DNA of 64,000 bases from Elizabethkingia miricola. Its GTDB lineage: Bacteria > Bacteroidota > Bacteroidia > Flavobacteriales > Weeksellaceae. A model generated the notes under the pieces. The model ran no database searches. It was not told the DNA's origin and worked only from the letters and a program-made list of their open reading frames with translations. The DNA is taken from assembly GCF_001675285.1 (NCBI RefSeq), contig NZ_LSGQ01000032.1, positions 1-64,000 on the forward strand, in the 5' to 3' direction. Both the position numbers and the translations under genes were made by a program. Positions 16,653-24,978 of the stretch are shown in pieces (the first letter of the stretch is position 1; every line of letters begins with the position of its first letter).

Positions 16653-17939
16653 ATGAGATATTTCAGTAATTTATTTGGTCTTCATAGTGGCGAAGAAGAC
16701 CGTAAAAAGGTTCAGGATGGTGTTTTAAAAAATATTTCGTTCAGAGGTGCCAATCTCTGGATATTGGCTTGTGCTATACTGATTGCCTCCATCGGTCTGA
16801 ATGTGAATTCAACAGCTGTTATTATCGGGGCCATGCTTATCTCTCCATTAATGGGACCTATTGTCGGGACAGGATTTGCCCTCGCTACCTATGATTTTAT
16901 ATTGCTGAAAAAATCATTTAAAAATTTGATTATTGCTACCGGAGTCAGTCTCTTTGTTTCTTCTTTATATTTCTACTTAAGTCCTTTTAAAGAAGTCCAA
17001 TCTGAACTTTTGGCAAGAACTTCCCCCACTATATATGACGTACTCATTGCATTTTTTGGCGGTATAGTTGGCGCTGTTTCCATCACAAGGGCAGAGAAAG
17101 GAAATCCGATTCCGGGTGTTGCTATCGCTACAGCACTAATGCCTCCTTTGTGTACAGCAGGATTTGGACTGGCAACTTTAAATTTCAAGTTTCTTGCTGG
17201 TGCTTTGTATCTCTATAGTATCAATTGTTTTTTCATTGGTATTTCCACTTTCCTTATCATTAAGTACATGAAATACAGCCCTGTTACTACAGGGAATTCA
17301 ACTTTTGATAAAAAGCTCAGAATTACCATTACTGTATTGATGCTATTAATGATTATTCCAAGCTCCTACCTTGCTTATAATCTACTGAATGAAAGAAAAT
17401 TCTCTCAGAATACTGAACGTTTTCTGAAGGATAAGTTTTACAACAACGGATATATAACGCTCTATAAAAAAATCAGTTACAACTCCAGTCCCAAAACAAT
17501 TGAACTGGCATTCCTTTCCAAAAAATTTGACAGCACCGAAATCAATACACTTAATAAAGAGCTGGCTGACTATGGGCTCAATAATACAAAGCTTACTATA
17601 AAACAGAACACCTCGGATTTGAAAACTGAAATTCTATCAGAGATTAATAAACAAAGTACCAATCTCTCCGAAAAGGATCTACAGCTCAATGCACTAAGCT
17701 CTGAGCTGAAAAAATATAAAATTGAAAATCCAAAGCTTATTAAAGAAATCGAAATTCTTTTTCCGGAAATTTCGGAAGTATCCCTTGGAAAAATTGATAA
17801 TTATTATCCAAACGATTCTACGGCAACATCTACTGTCATATTATATAAATCGGGTAAAAAAATAGACGAAGAAAAGCTAAAAAAATGGATAGCCGAACAA
17901 TTGGGAGACAGCAGTCTTAAATTGATTAAAGAAGAATAA
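16653..17939 (+). CDS. DUF389 family membrane protein
   Basis: Residues 1-250 hold the DUF389 hydrophobic domain with the conserved GLNVNSTAVIIGAMLISPLMGPI block and about six membrane spans. The C-terminal 180 residues are soluble, helical and charged. I start at ATG 16653. The open frame extends to a TTG at 16635, but that TTG is the end of a TATTTTG promoter box. The function of the family is unknown; it is widespread and usually stands alone, as here. Confidence 0.87.
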   Translation: MRYFSNLFGLHSGEEDRKKVQDGVLKNISFRGANLWILACAILIASIGLNVNSTAVIIGAMLISPLMGPIVGTGFALATYDFILLKKSFKNLIIATGVSLFVSSLYFYLSPFKEVQSELLARTSPTIYDVLIAFFGGIVGAVSITRAEKGNPIPGVAIATALMPPLCTAGFGLATLNFKFLAGALYLYSINCFFIGISTFLIIKYMKYSPVTTGNSTFDKKLRITITVLMLLMIIPSSYLAYNLLNERKFSQNTERFLKDKFYNNGYITLYKKISYNSSPKTIELAFLSKKFDSTEINTLNKELADYGLNNTKLTIKQNTSDLKTEILSEINKQSTNLSEKDLQLNALSSELKKYKIENPKLIKEIEILFPEISEVSLGKIDNYYPNDSTATSTVILYKSGKKIDEEKLKKWIAEQLGDSSLKLIKEE

Positions 17940-18362
17940 AACAGACTTTTTATTTTCAGGGATTACCAAAAATGCCATTTTTGGTATAAAGAAATATTTT
18001 TTCATATCTCTATTTTTCTAAAAGGCAGCCTTTCCGACACTCTCAAAGAGAATATATTATTTTCTGAAACATCATAAATCATCTACAAAATACAAACATG
18101 AGATATTAGGTGCAATATACAGCAATCGCATGCTATAGTAAGAAATCATAAGAAATCGTCATAAAACAAAAAGTAAAATTCAGTATGAAGTTTATAGTTT
18201 AGCTATCCAAAAGAGAGAGTACCGTAACTAAATTTCTCTTCAATAAGAACACTGTACTTTATAAGTATTTACAATAAATATTTATTTCAATAAATCACAT
18301 AAAATTTAATTCAAAAAGCGCCAAAAAACAATGATAATATGATCAACAAGTATTCCTAAATT
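17940..18362. other. Non-coding gap
   Basis: A 10-bp perfect inverted repeat (TACCAAAAAT/ATTTTTGGTA, 17964-17986) follows the DUF389 gene but lacks a T-run. AATCGCATGCT (18124-18134) and GTAAGAAATC (18138-18147) belong to a motif set repeated at 19.9 and 22.4 kb. No gene is visible. Confidence 0.5.
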
Positions 18363-19835
18363 ATGCAAAGAAACCTATTATTATTATTTTTAGTTGTTTT
18401 ACACACCATTATATATGGACAAAGTAAAAAAGAAAAGGAAATAGACAGTATTTTCAATACCATTAAATCCGAAACCAAAAATCCCTACGTAAAGAAAGAA
18501 ACAGGTAAAGCCTTGGAAATTTGTGAGGAAGTCTATCACATGTCTAAAGAAATAAACTATGTTGGCGGACAAATTGACGCATTAACTTATATGGCAGAAA
18601 TATATGCCAATACAGGGAATACAAAAATGTCATTGGCAAAGGCTGACGAAGCAATTGCTCTGACAAGCAGAGATAAGAAATATATCATGGATTATTCTAC
18701 TTTGCTTATTTCCAAGGGGACTTCCCTTTCAAAACTCGGGTACTTCGAAAGAGCATTGCAGGCTCTTCAGGAAGCAATAAATATTGCAGATAAAGCTCCG
18801 GCTAAATACAATAACCAGAAACACTACAACAAGGCCCTTACCTACTTTCTCATTAAGTTTGTGCATGAGCTTAATCAGGAGGATCCGCTAAGCAAAAAAG
18901 AATTAGAATATTATGTACACAGTGCCTATAAAGAGGCTCTTCAAATTACACCAGATTATCCACAAAAGTCTTACATTATGACTAAAAGCCTGCAAGGGCT
19001 AATCTCTGCTTATACAGATTGGGGAGAGTTGGAGAAAGCAGAAAAATACATTGCAGAAGGCGACAAAATCAATAAAAACACTGTATCTACATGGGAACTA
19101 ACACGCAATGTACTTCTGGGAGAAATAGAAACGAAAAGAAAAAAATTCACAAAGGCAGTAGAGCATTACGAGATTGCTCTGAAACTTACCAAGGCTTATA
19201 AACTTGTATACGATCAGAAGCTCATATATACCCTTCTTGCTGAAAGCTATCACGAATTACAGGATTACAAAAACGAATCTCACTATCTCGCACATAATAA
19301 AAGGTTAAGCGACAGCCTTTCTAAAGTAGAAAAACAAGCCAGTAATTATATACTGAAAGATGAACTTAAAAAGAAGACAAAGCAAAAAGAACTGGAAAAC
19401 AATGCCACTATCTATTATTTTTCAGTTCTTTTTGCTTTATTGATTACAGTTTATTTTGTTTATAAACAGTCAAAAAAAAGTAAAACACAGTTTCCCGTCC
19501 TAAATGGAAAAACAGAAATCGACAATGAGGATAGTGAAGATCATAAAAAACTAAATCTGCTAATAGAAATGGCTGAAAGCAATAATAGTACATTTTATTT
19601 AAAATTTCAGGAATTATTCCCGGATTTCAACCAGACGCTCCTAAACATAAATCAAAAACTTACACAATCCGATTTGGAATATTGTGCAATGATGAAACTG
19701 AACTTTGATACAAAAAAAATAGCCACCATTAAAAAAAATTCTGTAGGTGCTGTAGAAAGTAAAAAGCACAGAATCAGAAAAAAATTAAATATAACATCCG
19801 AAGAAAACATTTATATATGGCTAATGGATAAATAA
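18363..19835 (+). CDS. TPR sensor with membrane span and C-terminal HTH (paralogue of 50259)
   Basis: A signal-like N-terminus (ends IIYGQ) precedes TPR helices over residues about 30-330. A membrane segment follows near 348-366, then a C-terminal domain of about 60 residues with a LuxR-like helix-turn-helix (QSDLEYCAMMKLNFDTKKIA...GAVESKKHRIRKKL). The layout is a membrane-tethered regulator with sensing TPRs outside and DNA binding inside. The protein at 50259 has the same order and a nearly identical C-terminus. It ends at a strong terminator at 19863. Confidence 0.83.
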   Translation: MQRNLLLLFLVVLHTIIYGQSKKEKEIDSIFNTIKSETKNPYVKKETGKALEICEEVYHMSKEINYVGGQIDALTYMAEIYANTGNTKMSLAKADEAIALTSRDKKYIMDYSTLLISKGTSLSKLGYFERALQALQEAINIADKAPAKYNNQKHYNKALTYFLIKFVHELNQEDPLSKKELEYYVHSAYKEALQITPDYPQKSYIMTKSLQGLISAYTDWGELEKAEKYIAEGDKINKNTVSTWELTRNVLLGEIETKRKKFTKAVEHYEIALKLTKAYKLVYDQKLIYTLLAESYHELQDYKNESHYLAHNKRLSDSLSKVEKQASNYILKDELKKKTKQKELENNATIYYFSVLFALLITVYFVYKQSKKSKTQFPVLNGKTEIDNEDSEDHKKLNLLIEMAESNNSTFYLKFQELFPDFNQTLLNINQKLTQSDLEYCAMMKLNFDTKKIATIKKNSVGAVESKKHRIRKKLNITSEENIYIWLMDK

Positions 19836-19862
19836 AATAGTTTCTTAATAAATATTAACATA

Positions 19863-19905
19863 AAAACCACATAAAACGACCTGTTTTATGTGGTTTTAAC
19901 TTTTT
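19863..19905 (+). terminator. Intrinsic terminator
   Basis: AAAACCACATAAAAC (19863-19877) pairs perfectly over 15 bp with 19883-19897 and is followed by a T-run. It ends the TPR-HTH gene. Confidence 0.9.
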
Positions 19906-20055
19906 CGTAAGAAATCGAATGCTACCCCGAAACAAATCGGAATAGACATTTCTGAAGTCGCATGCTCACTCCACAATACATTTGCCATGTAAATAAGATC
20001 ACTTGTTTTTATTGAGTTATTAAGCAGGTCATTTTAAAAATTAAATAATTGCACT

Positions 20056-20132
20056 ACTGCCCCGAATCAGAACACACCTGATGAAATGGTCCCCATAATA
20101 GTTTTAGCATAAAGAATAGTGAGCGGGGCAGT
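20056..20132 (+). ncRNA. Candidate structured RNA, element 4
   Basis: ACTGCCCCG (20056-20064) pairs perfectly with CGGGGCAGT (20124-20132) across 59 bases. An inner hairpin ATCAG/CTGAT lies at 20066-20082. A GC-rich 9-bp closing stem is notable in AT-rich DNA. The element at 22561 has the same plan. It sits 75 bases ahead of the LuxR gene, so a 5' leader structure is possible; it has no T-run. Confidence 0.4.
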
Positions 20133-20206
20133 TTACAATTAAAATATACCCATCAATTGATCATTTAATAGACAATTAAATAAACAGATATTAAAGTATA
20201 ACAGTC

Positions 20207-21007
20207 ATGGCAGAGAAAAAAATCATACCCATTAGCACGGAACAATTCCAAGAGTATTTTTCAGTCTATAATAAGTCCAATGAAAAAGACAACTCTGTAA
20301 TATATTCAGGTATTACAGAAAACCTTAAGAACTTTGCTGTAGGTCATTATTTCTGGTTTGTAGCAGACTGTATCACCATGAAAACAATAGATGTAAGTCC
20401 GAATATAGAAATTCACACCCCGTATAATCACAAAGAATGGAGCAATCAGAATGTACAGCATTTTTTAGATCTAATTCATCCTGAAGATGGTCAATACTTA
20501 CTTTCTGCTTTAGTTTCGTCTGCAAGAATTTATAAAAATATGCGCAGACCGGAAAAAAATAATATCCGATTTAATTTTTATGTCCGAATGCTTAACCATG
20601 AAAACAATTACCGATGGGTACTTATTCAGGCACCTAAACAATGCTTCAATAAATATAATCAAATCGAAAGTTCATTAATTGTTATTTATGATCTGTCTCA
20701 TTTTCCGATAAATCATATGCCACTGCTGTCAATAATAGATGACCAGGGTAAAGAAATTCAATACTCTAAACACATTATGCTAAAAGATACAAAGCAGGAT
20801 GAAATCAAACCTAATGTGACACAGCGTGAGAAAGAAATACTGATGCTTATGGCTCAGGGATTAAACAGTCCAAAAATTGCAGAACATTTGTTTATATCCT
20901 ATCATACAGTAGAAAATCATAAACGTAATCTGAGAAAGAAAACGAATACAAAAACGTCTACAGAGCTTATCGCTTTTAGCATAAACAACTGTATACTATC
21001 AGTTTAG
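20207..21007 (+). CDS. LuxR-family regulator with PAS-like N-terminus
   Basis: The last 65 residues are a LuxR helix-turn-helix (TQREKEILMLMAQGLNSPKIAEHL, then HTVENHKRNLRKK). Residues about 30-190 resemble a PAS-like fold (HPEDGQYLLSALVSS, YRWVLIQAPK), as in related Bacteroidota regulators. It is cytosolic and probably activates or represses nearby accessory genes in response to a bound ligand; both the ligand and the targets are unknown. A folded element lies in its upstream region. Confidence 0.85.
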   Translation: MAEKKIIPISTEQFQEYFSVYNKSNEKDNSVIYSGITENLKNFAVGHYFWFVADCITMKTIDVSPNIEIHTPYNHKEWSNQNVQHFLDLIHPEDGQYLLSALVSSARIYKNMRRPEKNNIRFNFYVRMLNHENNYRWVLIQAPKQCFNKYNQIESSLIVIYDLSHFPINHMPLLSIIDDQGKEIQYSKHIMLKDTKQDEIKPNVTQREKEILMLMAQGLNSPKIAEHLFISYHTVENHKRNLRKKTNTKTSTELIAFSINNCILSV

Positions 21008-21440
21008 ATCAAAACCAATACTTGATTAACATAAAAAATGACAGATTCATGCTATTTCTTCCTGCTAATCTGATATATAACTTTACAAACAGAAAATAAA
21101 TATTATTATAAAGGAAATAGGAAGAAAATATGATTAACAATATAATCTCTGAATAGCGAATGAGAATAACAAAATTATTAGCCTTTATAGTAATATAAGC
21201 TAATTAAAGAGAATAACAAGATCATCATTTATTTGTTATTTGTTTGTGAAAACTGGAAACAGTTGGAGAGCGGGGTTTCCCCGCTCTTTTTATAAAATTA
21301 TTTTTTAGAATTTATAATATCCCTGTTATTTCTATAAAAAAACAGCAGAAATCTCCTTTAAAGGCCAAAGAATTAAACTCCTTAGAACATCTATCAAACT
21401 TATATAAACAGACATTTTTTATTTTATAAAGACAATTATT
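21008..21440. other. Non-coding gap with RNA-like element 2
   Basis: Apart from the element at 21209-21290, the region is plain AT-rich sequence. Confidence 0.5.
21209..21290 (+). ncRNA. Candidate small RNA or attenuator, element 2
   Basis: GAGAATAA (21209-21216), ATTTGTTTGTGAAA (21238-21251), a hairpin AACTG-GAAA-CAGTT with a GNRA loop (21251-21264), then a 9-bp perfect terminator stem AGAGCGGGG/CCCCGCTCT (21267-21287) and a T-run. The parts and their order match the element at 198-277. It ends 150 bases before the DUF308-like gene. Confidence 0.5.
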
Positions 21441-22025
21441 ATGAATTTGCATTCTTTTAATATATCAATAAGATCTTCTGTAAAAGGTTCTTTTCTTCTG
21501 ATATTAAACAGTACTGTGTTTATAGCAGGTACAATTTTCAGTTTTATAACGTCACAGCCTCCTACATATATACCATTGGGTATTGCTTTTGGTTTATCCT
21601 CTGTTACCGGAATCTTATTTTTTCTCCAAAACAGTAAAAGTATTAAAGAATGGAACTGGTATACTTATTACAGCTTATTTATAGTAATAATAACCTTTTC
21701 ATACCTGTACAATCAGGGGGCTTTTACAATCTCTTTATTAGGATATATTTCTTTAAGTCAAAGCTTTTTATTATTAAGCCTGGCAACCGATCTTAGAAAT
21801 CAATCTTCTGTTGATTGGATAATACCGGCAAGACCAAGTGGTATGGCCATTCTCTTTTCCGTTATGCTTGTCGTTGATCCTGTATTCGACTTCATTCCTA
21901 TCGCTCTTATTATAGCAGGACTATTTATTATGATTGCACTTAGCTATATATTACTCGTATCTGAATTAAAAAAACTCAACAGACATTATAAATCAATAAA
22001 GATCTTAAGCAGGGACCTTAAATAG
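21441..22025 (+). CDS. DUF308/HdeD-like membrane protein, copy 1
   Basis: The 194 residues contain about six hydrophobic segments. The sequence parallels the protein at 22861 in length, opening (N.SIRSSVKGS / NTTIRGSLKDW), the WNWYTYYSLFIV / WGWYLIYGMLIL block and a basic C-terminal tail. The nearest known family is the DUF308 (HdeD-like) membrane proteins, so an inner-membrane stress protein is a reasonable guess. The KDYIPP peptide gene follows by 60 bases. Confidence 0.72.
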   Translation: MNLHSFNISIRSSVKGSFLLILNSTVFIAGTIFSFITSQPPTYIPLGIAFGLSSVTGILFFLQNSKSIKEWNWYTYYSLFIVIITFSYLYNQGAFTISLLGYISLSQSFLLLSLATDLRNQSSVDWIIPARPSGMAILFSVMLVVDPVFDFIPIALIIAGLFIMIALSYILLVSELKKLNRHYKSIKILSRDLK

Positions 22026-22085
22026 GGGTGTAAAATAGCCAGCATATTTAAAATTATACATAACCAATAAACTCAAGATTAAATT

Positions 22086-22289
22086 ATGGAGATTCCAATT
22101 AACAATATTCCCGACCAAGAAGCAAAACCTGGAGAATCATTATCTGAACAAAAATTGAAAAAAGATTATATTCCTCCAAGATTAAATGTTACTATCATAG
22201 CACATGAAAAAGGAATAATACCTACTTCTTTAGCCAGCTCTATAAATCATAATACAGAAAATGATAATCTTTCAGAATCCAGCAAGTAA
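22086..22289 (+). CDS. KDYIPP-motif small protein, 67 aa
   Basis: The core KKDYIPPRLNVTIIAHEKGI matches the 69-residue protein at 940 (KKDYIPPSITIDFIEMEYGI) in motif and spacing; the flanks are unrelated. The N-terminus is acidic and the tail is polar Asn/Ser-rich. There is no signal or membrane segment. It lies between two DUF308-like membrane protein genes, whereas the first copy precedes a lipoprotein. The family is unassigned. YIPPRL fits the YxxPxL leader motif of lasso peptides, but no processing genes are nearby. Confidence 0.65.
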   Translation: MEIPINNIPDQEAKPGESLSEQKLKKDYIPPRLNVTIIAHEKGIIPTSLASSINHNTENDNLSESSK

Positions 22290-22508
22290 TTATTGGATGA
22301 ATACACTATAAAAGCACTCTTTAAAACTATACCCAAGAATTATTTCTGTATTCGCATGAAGTATAATCATACTATCAAAATACTTTTTACAAATAAACAC
22401 TATTGGCAATCAACATTTTAATTCACTTTAGGTAATACCGTAAGAAATCACATGCTCCTCTGATAAAAATCAAAATACAGTTTTTTCGGCTTACTACTCT
22501 CCGAATAC

Positions 22509-22516
22509 TAATTTTG
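22509..22516 (+). promoter_or_regulatory. Promoter -7 element of candidate RNA 3
   Basis: TAATTTTG is a perfect match to TAnnTTTG. No ORF follows, only the folded element ending near 22636, which supports a short non-coding transcript. Confidence 0.5.
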
Positions 22517-22521
22517 TCTTG

Positions 22522-22636
22522 AGAATAAGATTCACTCTAAACCACTACTCTATGAATTACACGCTCCGGTAAACACAAATGATGATAAAAGTTCCTTCTT
22601 TTAGTGAAATTACCAACACCCGCCGGAGCGTTGTTT
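22522..22636 (+). ncRNA. Candidate small RNA, element 3
   Basis: Starting near TTGAGAATAA (shared with element 1), the region folds by a 9-bp perfect stem ACGCTCCGG/CCGGAGCGT (22561-22569 with 22623-22631). An inner hairpin TAAAAG-TTCCTT-CTTTTA lies at 22586-22603, and TTGTTTTG follows the closing stem. A -7 box lies just upstream. The plan matches the element at 20056-20132. Confidence 0.45.
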
Positions 22637-22810
22637 TGCACCACAATTTCCACTGAAACAGAATGTTTTACATCTACCCTATGTTCTTTTTACCATAGAA
22701 TAAAGAACTTTAGACAACACAACAGAGGATACTTTTGCTTAATACTATTAAAAAAAAATAAAATAGTCTTAAAAACATCATAATTAATCATTAATTAACG
22801 CATATACAGC

Positions 22811-22818
22811 TACTTTTG
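22811..22818 (+). promoter_or_regulatory. Promoter -7 element
   Basis: TACTTTTG fits TAnnTTTG and lies 42 bases upstream of the ATG at 22861. Confidence 0.55.
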
Positions 22819-22860
22819 TCCGTTATTTGCATAACAATAAGCACACTTGATTAAAATAAC

Positions 22861-23460
22861 ATGAATGATTCTTTTAACACCACTATCAGAGGTTCTCTAA
22901 AAGATTGGTACTTTCCTGTGATAGCAGGTATTCTCTCTATAATAATGGGAATATTTTTATTTATAATACCACAGGCAAACTATACTCAGTATATTCTGTT
23001 CTACGGAGTTGTCTTCATTATTGCGGGGCTGCTTCGCCTTATATTTTCTTTTCAAAACCGAAGAATAATTAATGGCTGGGGCTGGTATCTGATTTACGGA
23101 ATGCTTATTCTGGACCTGGGAATTTATTTAACTGTTTATGCAGGAAAATCATCTGTCCTTATTATTGGTTTAACGGCTTTATTGCGTTCAATTACCATGC
23201 TGGGCACTGCAATCGATTTGAAAAGACACGAGCATTATCATTGGGGACGTATTGCCACATGGAGTGCTGCAGGAATTATTTTCTCTACATTACTAATTTT
23301 AAATCCAGCCTCAGCTGGTATTCCGATTAATTTTGTCACAGCCTTACATTTTATAAGCATTGGCATTGCTGCAATTTTGCTTTCTGGAGAATATAGAAAA
23401 GTGAATCAGCATCATTACATTATGCGTAAACTCATGCGTAAGCTGGATGAAGATATTTAG
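22861..23460 (+). CDS. DUF308/HdeD-like membrane protein, copy 2
   Basis: The 199 residues have six hydrophobic segments with the repeating small-residue pattern of HdeD-like proteins (VIAGILSIIMGIFLFIIP, then FIIAGLLRLIF, and FISIGIAAILLSGE). It is a closer match to the family than its relative at 21441. HdeD-type proteins act in the inner membrane in acid or general stress in enterics; here the role is inferred. It has its own promoter. Confidence 0.78.
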   Translation: MNDSFNTTIRGSLKDWYFPVIAGILSIIMGIFLFIIPQANYTQYILFYGVVFIIAGLLRLIFSFQNRRIINGWGWYLIYGMLILDLGIYLTVYAGKSSVLIIGLTALLRSITMLGTAIDLKRHEHYHWGRIATWSAAGIIFSTLLILNPASAGIPINFVTALHFISIGIAAILLSGEYRKVNQHHYIMRKLMRKLDEDI

Positions 23461-23567
23461 TACCGATATATCAGAAAGCAATTATATTATATATTAGTTT
23501 TTAATGGATAACTAAATATTCTTCAGATGGAGAAATTAGCTCCTGAGACCGCAATACCAAAAAATGA

Positions 23568-23741
23568 AATGTTTGTCATATTGGTAAAATAATCTCTGGT
23601 TATAGAGATATTATGCTCAATGTAGACGTTTCAAGGGCTCAAGATAATTTTATTGTATTTGCAAATACCAAAATTCTGGATAGAAATATCAAAACACCAT
23701 TTAAAATTCTCTCTAAATTTCTTAAATATATTTTTGAATAA
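23568..23741 (+). pseudogene. Remnant of an SF1 helicase C-terminus
   Basis: The open frame contains MLNVDVSRAQDNFIVFAN and ends with TP..IL.KFLKYIFE. This matches the C-terminal end of superfamily 1 (AAA_11/AAA_12-type) helicases, where motif VI reads LNVAVSRAKDSF. Two changes (A to D, K to Q) and a stop at 23565 just upstream indicate decay. A 21-codon frame in another phase (23527-23592) may be an earlier, frameshifted piece. The rest of the helicase is gone, so this marks a deletion or old accessory insertion. Confidence 0.6.
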
Positions 23742-23799
23742 AGTATAAATTATTTTGCGATTATATCTATTTAGCATTAAATTATATTAGTATAAAGCT

Positions 23800-23807
23800 T
23801 AAATTTG
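23800..23807 (+). promoter_or_regulatory. Promoter -7 element
   Basis: TAAATTTG fits TAnnTTTG and would produce a transcript carrying the 31-codon ORF and the hydrolase gene. Confidence 0.45.
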
Positions 23808-23848
23808 CATATCAGCAGTAATATTGCAAATGTATACTATAAAAAACA

Positions 23849-23944
23849 ATGGATGATAGTTTAATGGATAACAGAAGACTTATTTTAGCTGAAAGCTTCC
23901 GTTCCAAAATTGCTGCCATTGTCAAGTTTCAAGATCTTATATGA
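23849..23944 (+). CDS. 31-aa ORF overlapping the hydrolase start
   Basis: ATG 23849 opens a 31-codon frame (ends ...SKIAAIVKFQDLI) whose TGA overlaps the next gene's ATG in an ATGA junction. This arrangement suits translational coupling. The sequence is helical and charged and looks like the start of a larger protein that has been cut off. No family is assigned. Confidence 0.35.
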   Translation: MDDSLMDNRRLILAESFRSKIAAIVKFQDLI

Positions 23945-24978
23945 AATTAGTTTTAAAAATATTTAAGTTTACCGGTAAACTTATCGCAGGAATCCTAATA
24001 CTATTATTATTCTCAGGGCTATGCTATCGATTATTTAGTCCTAAACCAGTTCCACCGGGTAAATTAGTTAATATTGATGGCACTAATATTCATGTACGAG
24101 CAGAAGGTGAAAAGAAATCTCTACCCACTATTATTATTGAAGCCGGAGCACAAAGTAATACAGACATGTTACATTGGCTGGCAGAAGGTTTGAAAAACAA
24201 TACAAGGGTTATACGCTATGACAGAGATGGAAAGTGGTTTAGTGAATCGAGTAATAATGATAATATTTCTCCAGAATTTTATGCACATCAACTCCATAAA
24301 TTATTAGAAAAAATTGGCGAAAAACCACCATACATTCTGGTAGGTCATTCTATGGGAGGGCCTTACAGCCGAATATTCAGAGATCTTTATCCAAACGAAG
24401 TTGAAGGAATCGTTTTTATAGACTCAAGCCATCCTGAACAATGGAAGCGATTAGCTCAAAAAGAATTAGTTCCAAAAGGACAAGCAAAACTTTTAAAAAT
24501 AGGATCCGTATTTGCAGATTTAGGTATTTTAGGTATTTATGATAACACAATTGGTAAACCTGTGTATCAAGGTGATGGTTTACCCAAAGAATTATATGAG
24601 CGATCACGATCACTAATGTCCAATTCTGGAGAAGTTTATCGTATGTTCTTACGAGAAAATGAAGTAACAAACGGAGTATTGCAGCGAGCAGGTAAAGCAA
24701 AAGATTTAGGTTCATTACCTGTCCTGGTATTTACTGCTGCAGAACAGTATAAAGAATCCCAAAAAGAGAAAGACAGAAAGGAAGGAATTGACCCTGAGAA
24801 ACAGGTTCAATTATGGTTTGATATGCAAAAAGAACTAAAAGAACTCTCTTCTAATGGAAAACAAATTGTTATGAATGCAAGCCATGGTACTATCATTACA
24901 AAAAAAGAAAATGCCGACATAATCAACAAAGAGATTCTTTTACTATCTGAAAATATTGTAAAGAAGAATGATAAGTAA
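23941..24978 (+). CDS. Membrane-anchored alpha/beta hydrolase
   Basis: An N-terminal hydrophobic segment (residues about 5-25) precedes an alpha/beta hydrolase fold. The nucleophile elbow GHSMGG is near residues 137-142, with an oxyanion region IIIEAGAQS near residue 60, a later acid candidate after VLVFTAAEQ, and the catalytic His in NASHGTII near residue 317. It is probably an esterase or lipase facing the periplasm. Its ATG overlaps the stop of a 31-codon ORF. It stands beside a decayed helicase, so the locus has been rearranged. Confidence 0.82.
   Translation: MKLVLKIFKFTGKLIAGILILLLFSGLCYRLFSPKPVPPGKLVNIDGTNIHVRAEGEKKSLPTIIIEAGAQSNTDMLHWLAEGLKNNTRVIRYDRDGKWFSESSNNDNISPEFYAHQLHKLLEKIGEKPPYILVGHSMGGPYSRIFRDLYPNEVEGIVFIDSSHPEQWKRLAQKELVPKGQAKLLKIGSVFADLGILGIYDNTIGKPVYQGDGLPKELYERSRSLMSNSGEVYRMFLRENEVTNGVLQRAGKAKDLGSLPVLVFTAAEQYKESQKEKDRKEGIDPEKQVQLWFDMQKELKELSSNGKQIVMNASHGTIITKKENADIINKEILLLSENIVKKNDK

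Larger units (their letters stand above)
19836..20206. other. Non-coding gap with motif repeats and a long-range stem
   Basis: After the terminator come GTAAGAAATC with AATCGAATGCT (19907-19923), AGTCGCATGCT (19956-19966), and a folded element at 20056-20132. No protein gene is visible. Confidence 0.55.
22290..22860. other. Non-coding gap with promoter and structured element 3
   Basis: It contains GTAAGAAATC with AATCACATGCT (22440-22456), a perfect -7 box at 22509-22516, the folded element at 22561-22636, and the promoter of the second DUF308-like gene (22811-22818). Confidence 0.6.
23461..23940. other. Gap with decayed helicase tail and a short coupled ORF
   Basis: Besides the helicase remnant (23568-23741) and a 31-codon ORF (23849-23944), a TAAATTTG -7 box lies at 23800-23807. 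Confidence 0.5.

Noticed and set aside
17964-17986. Intrinsic terminator after DUF389
   Set aside because: The 10-bp inverted repeat is AT-rich and has no T-run; left as a plain inverted repeat.
940-22289. KDYIPP proteins as lasso-peptide precursors
   Set aside because: YIPPxL fits the leader motif, but no lasso cyclase, leader protease or RRE protein is found in the window, and the tails are not typical core peptides.
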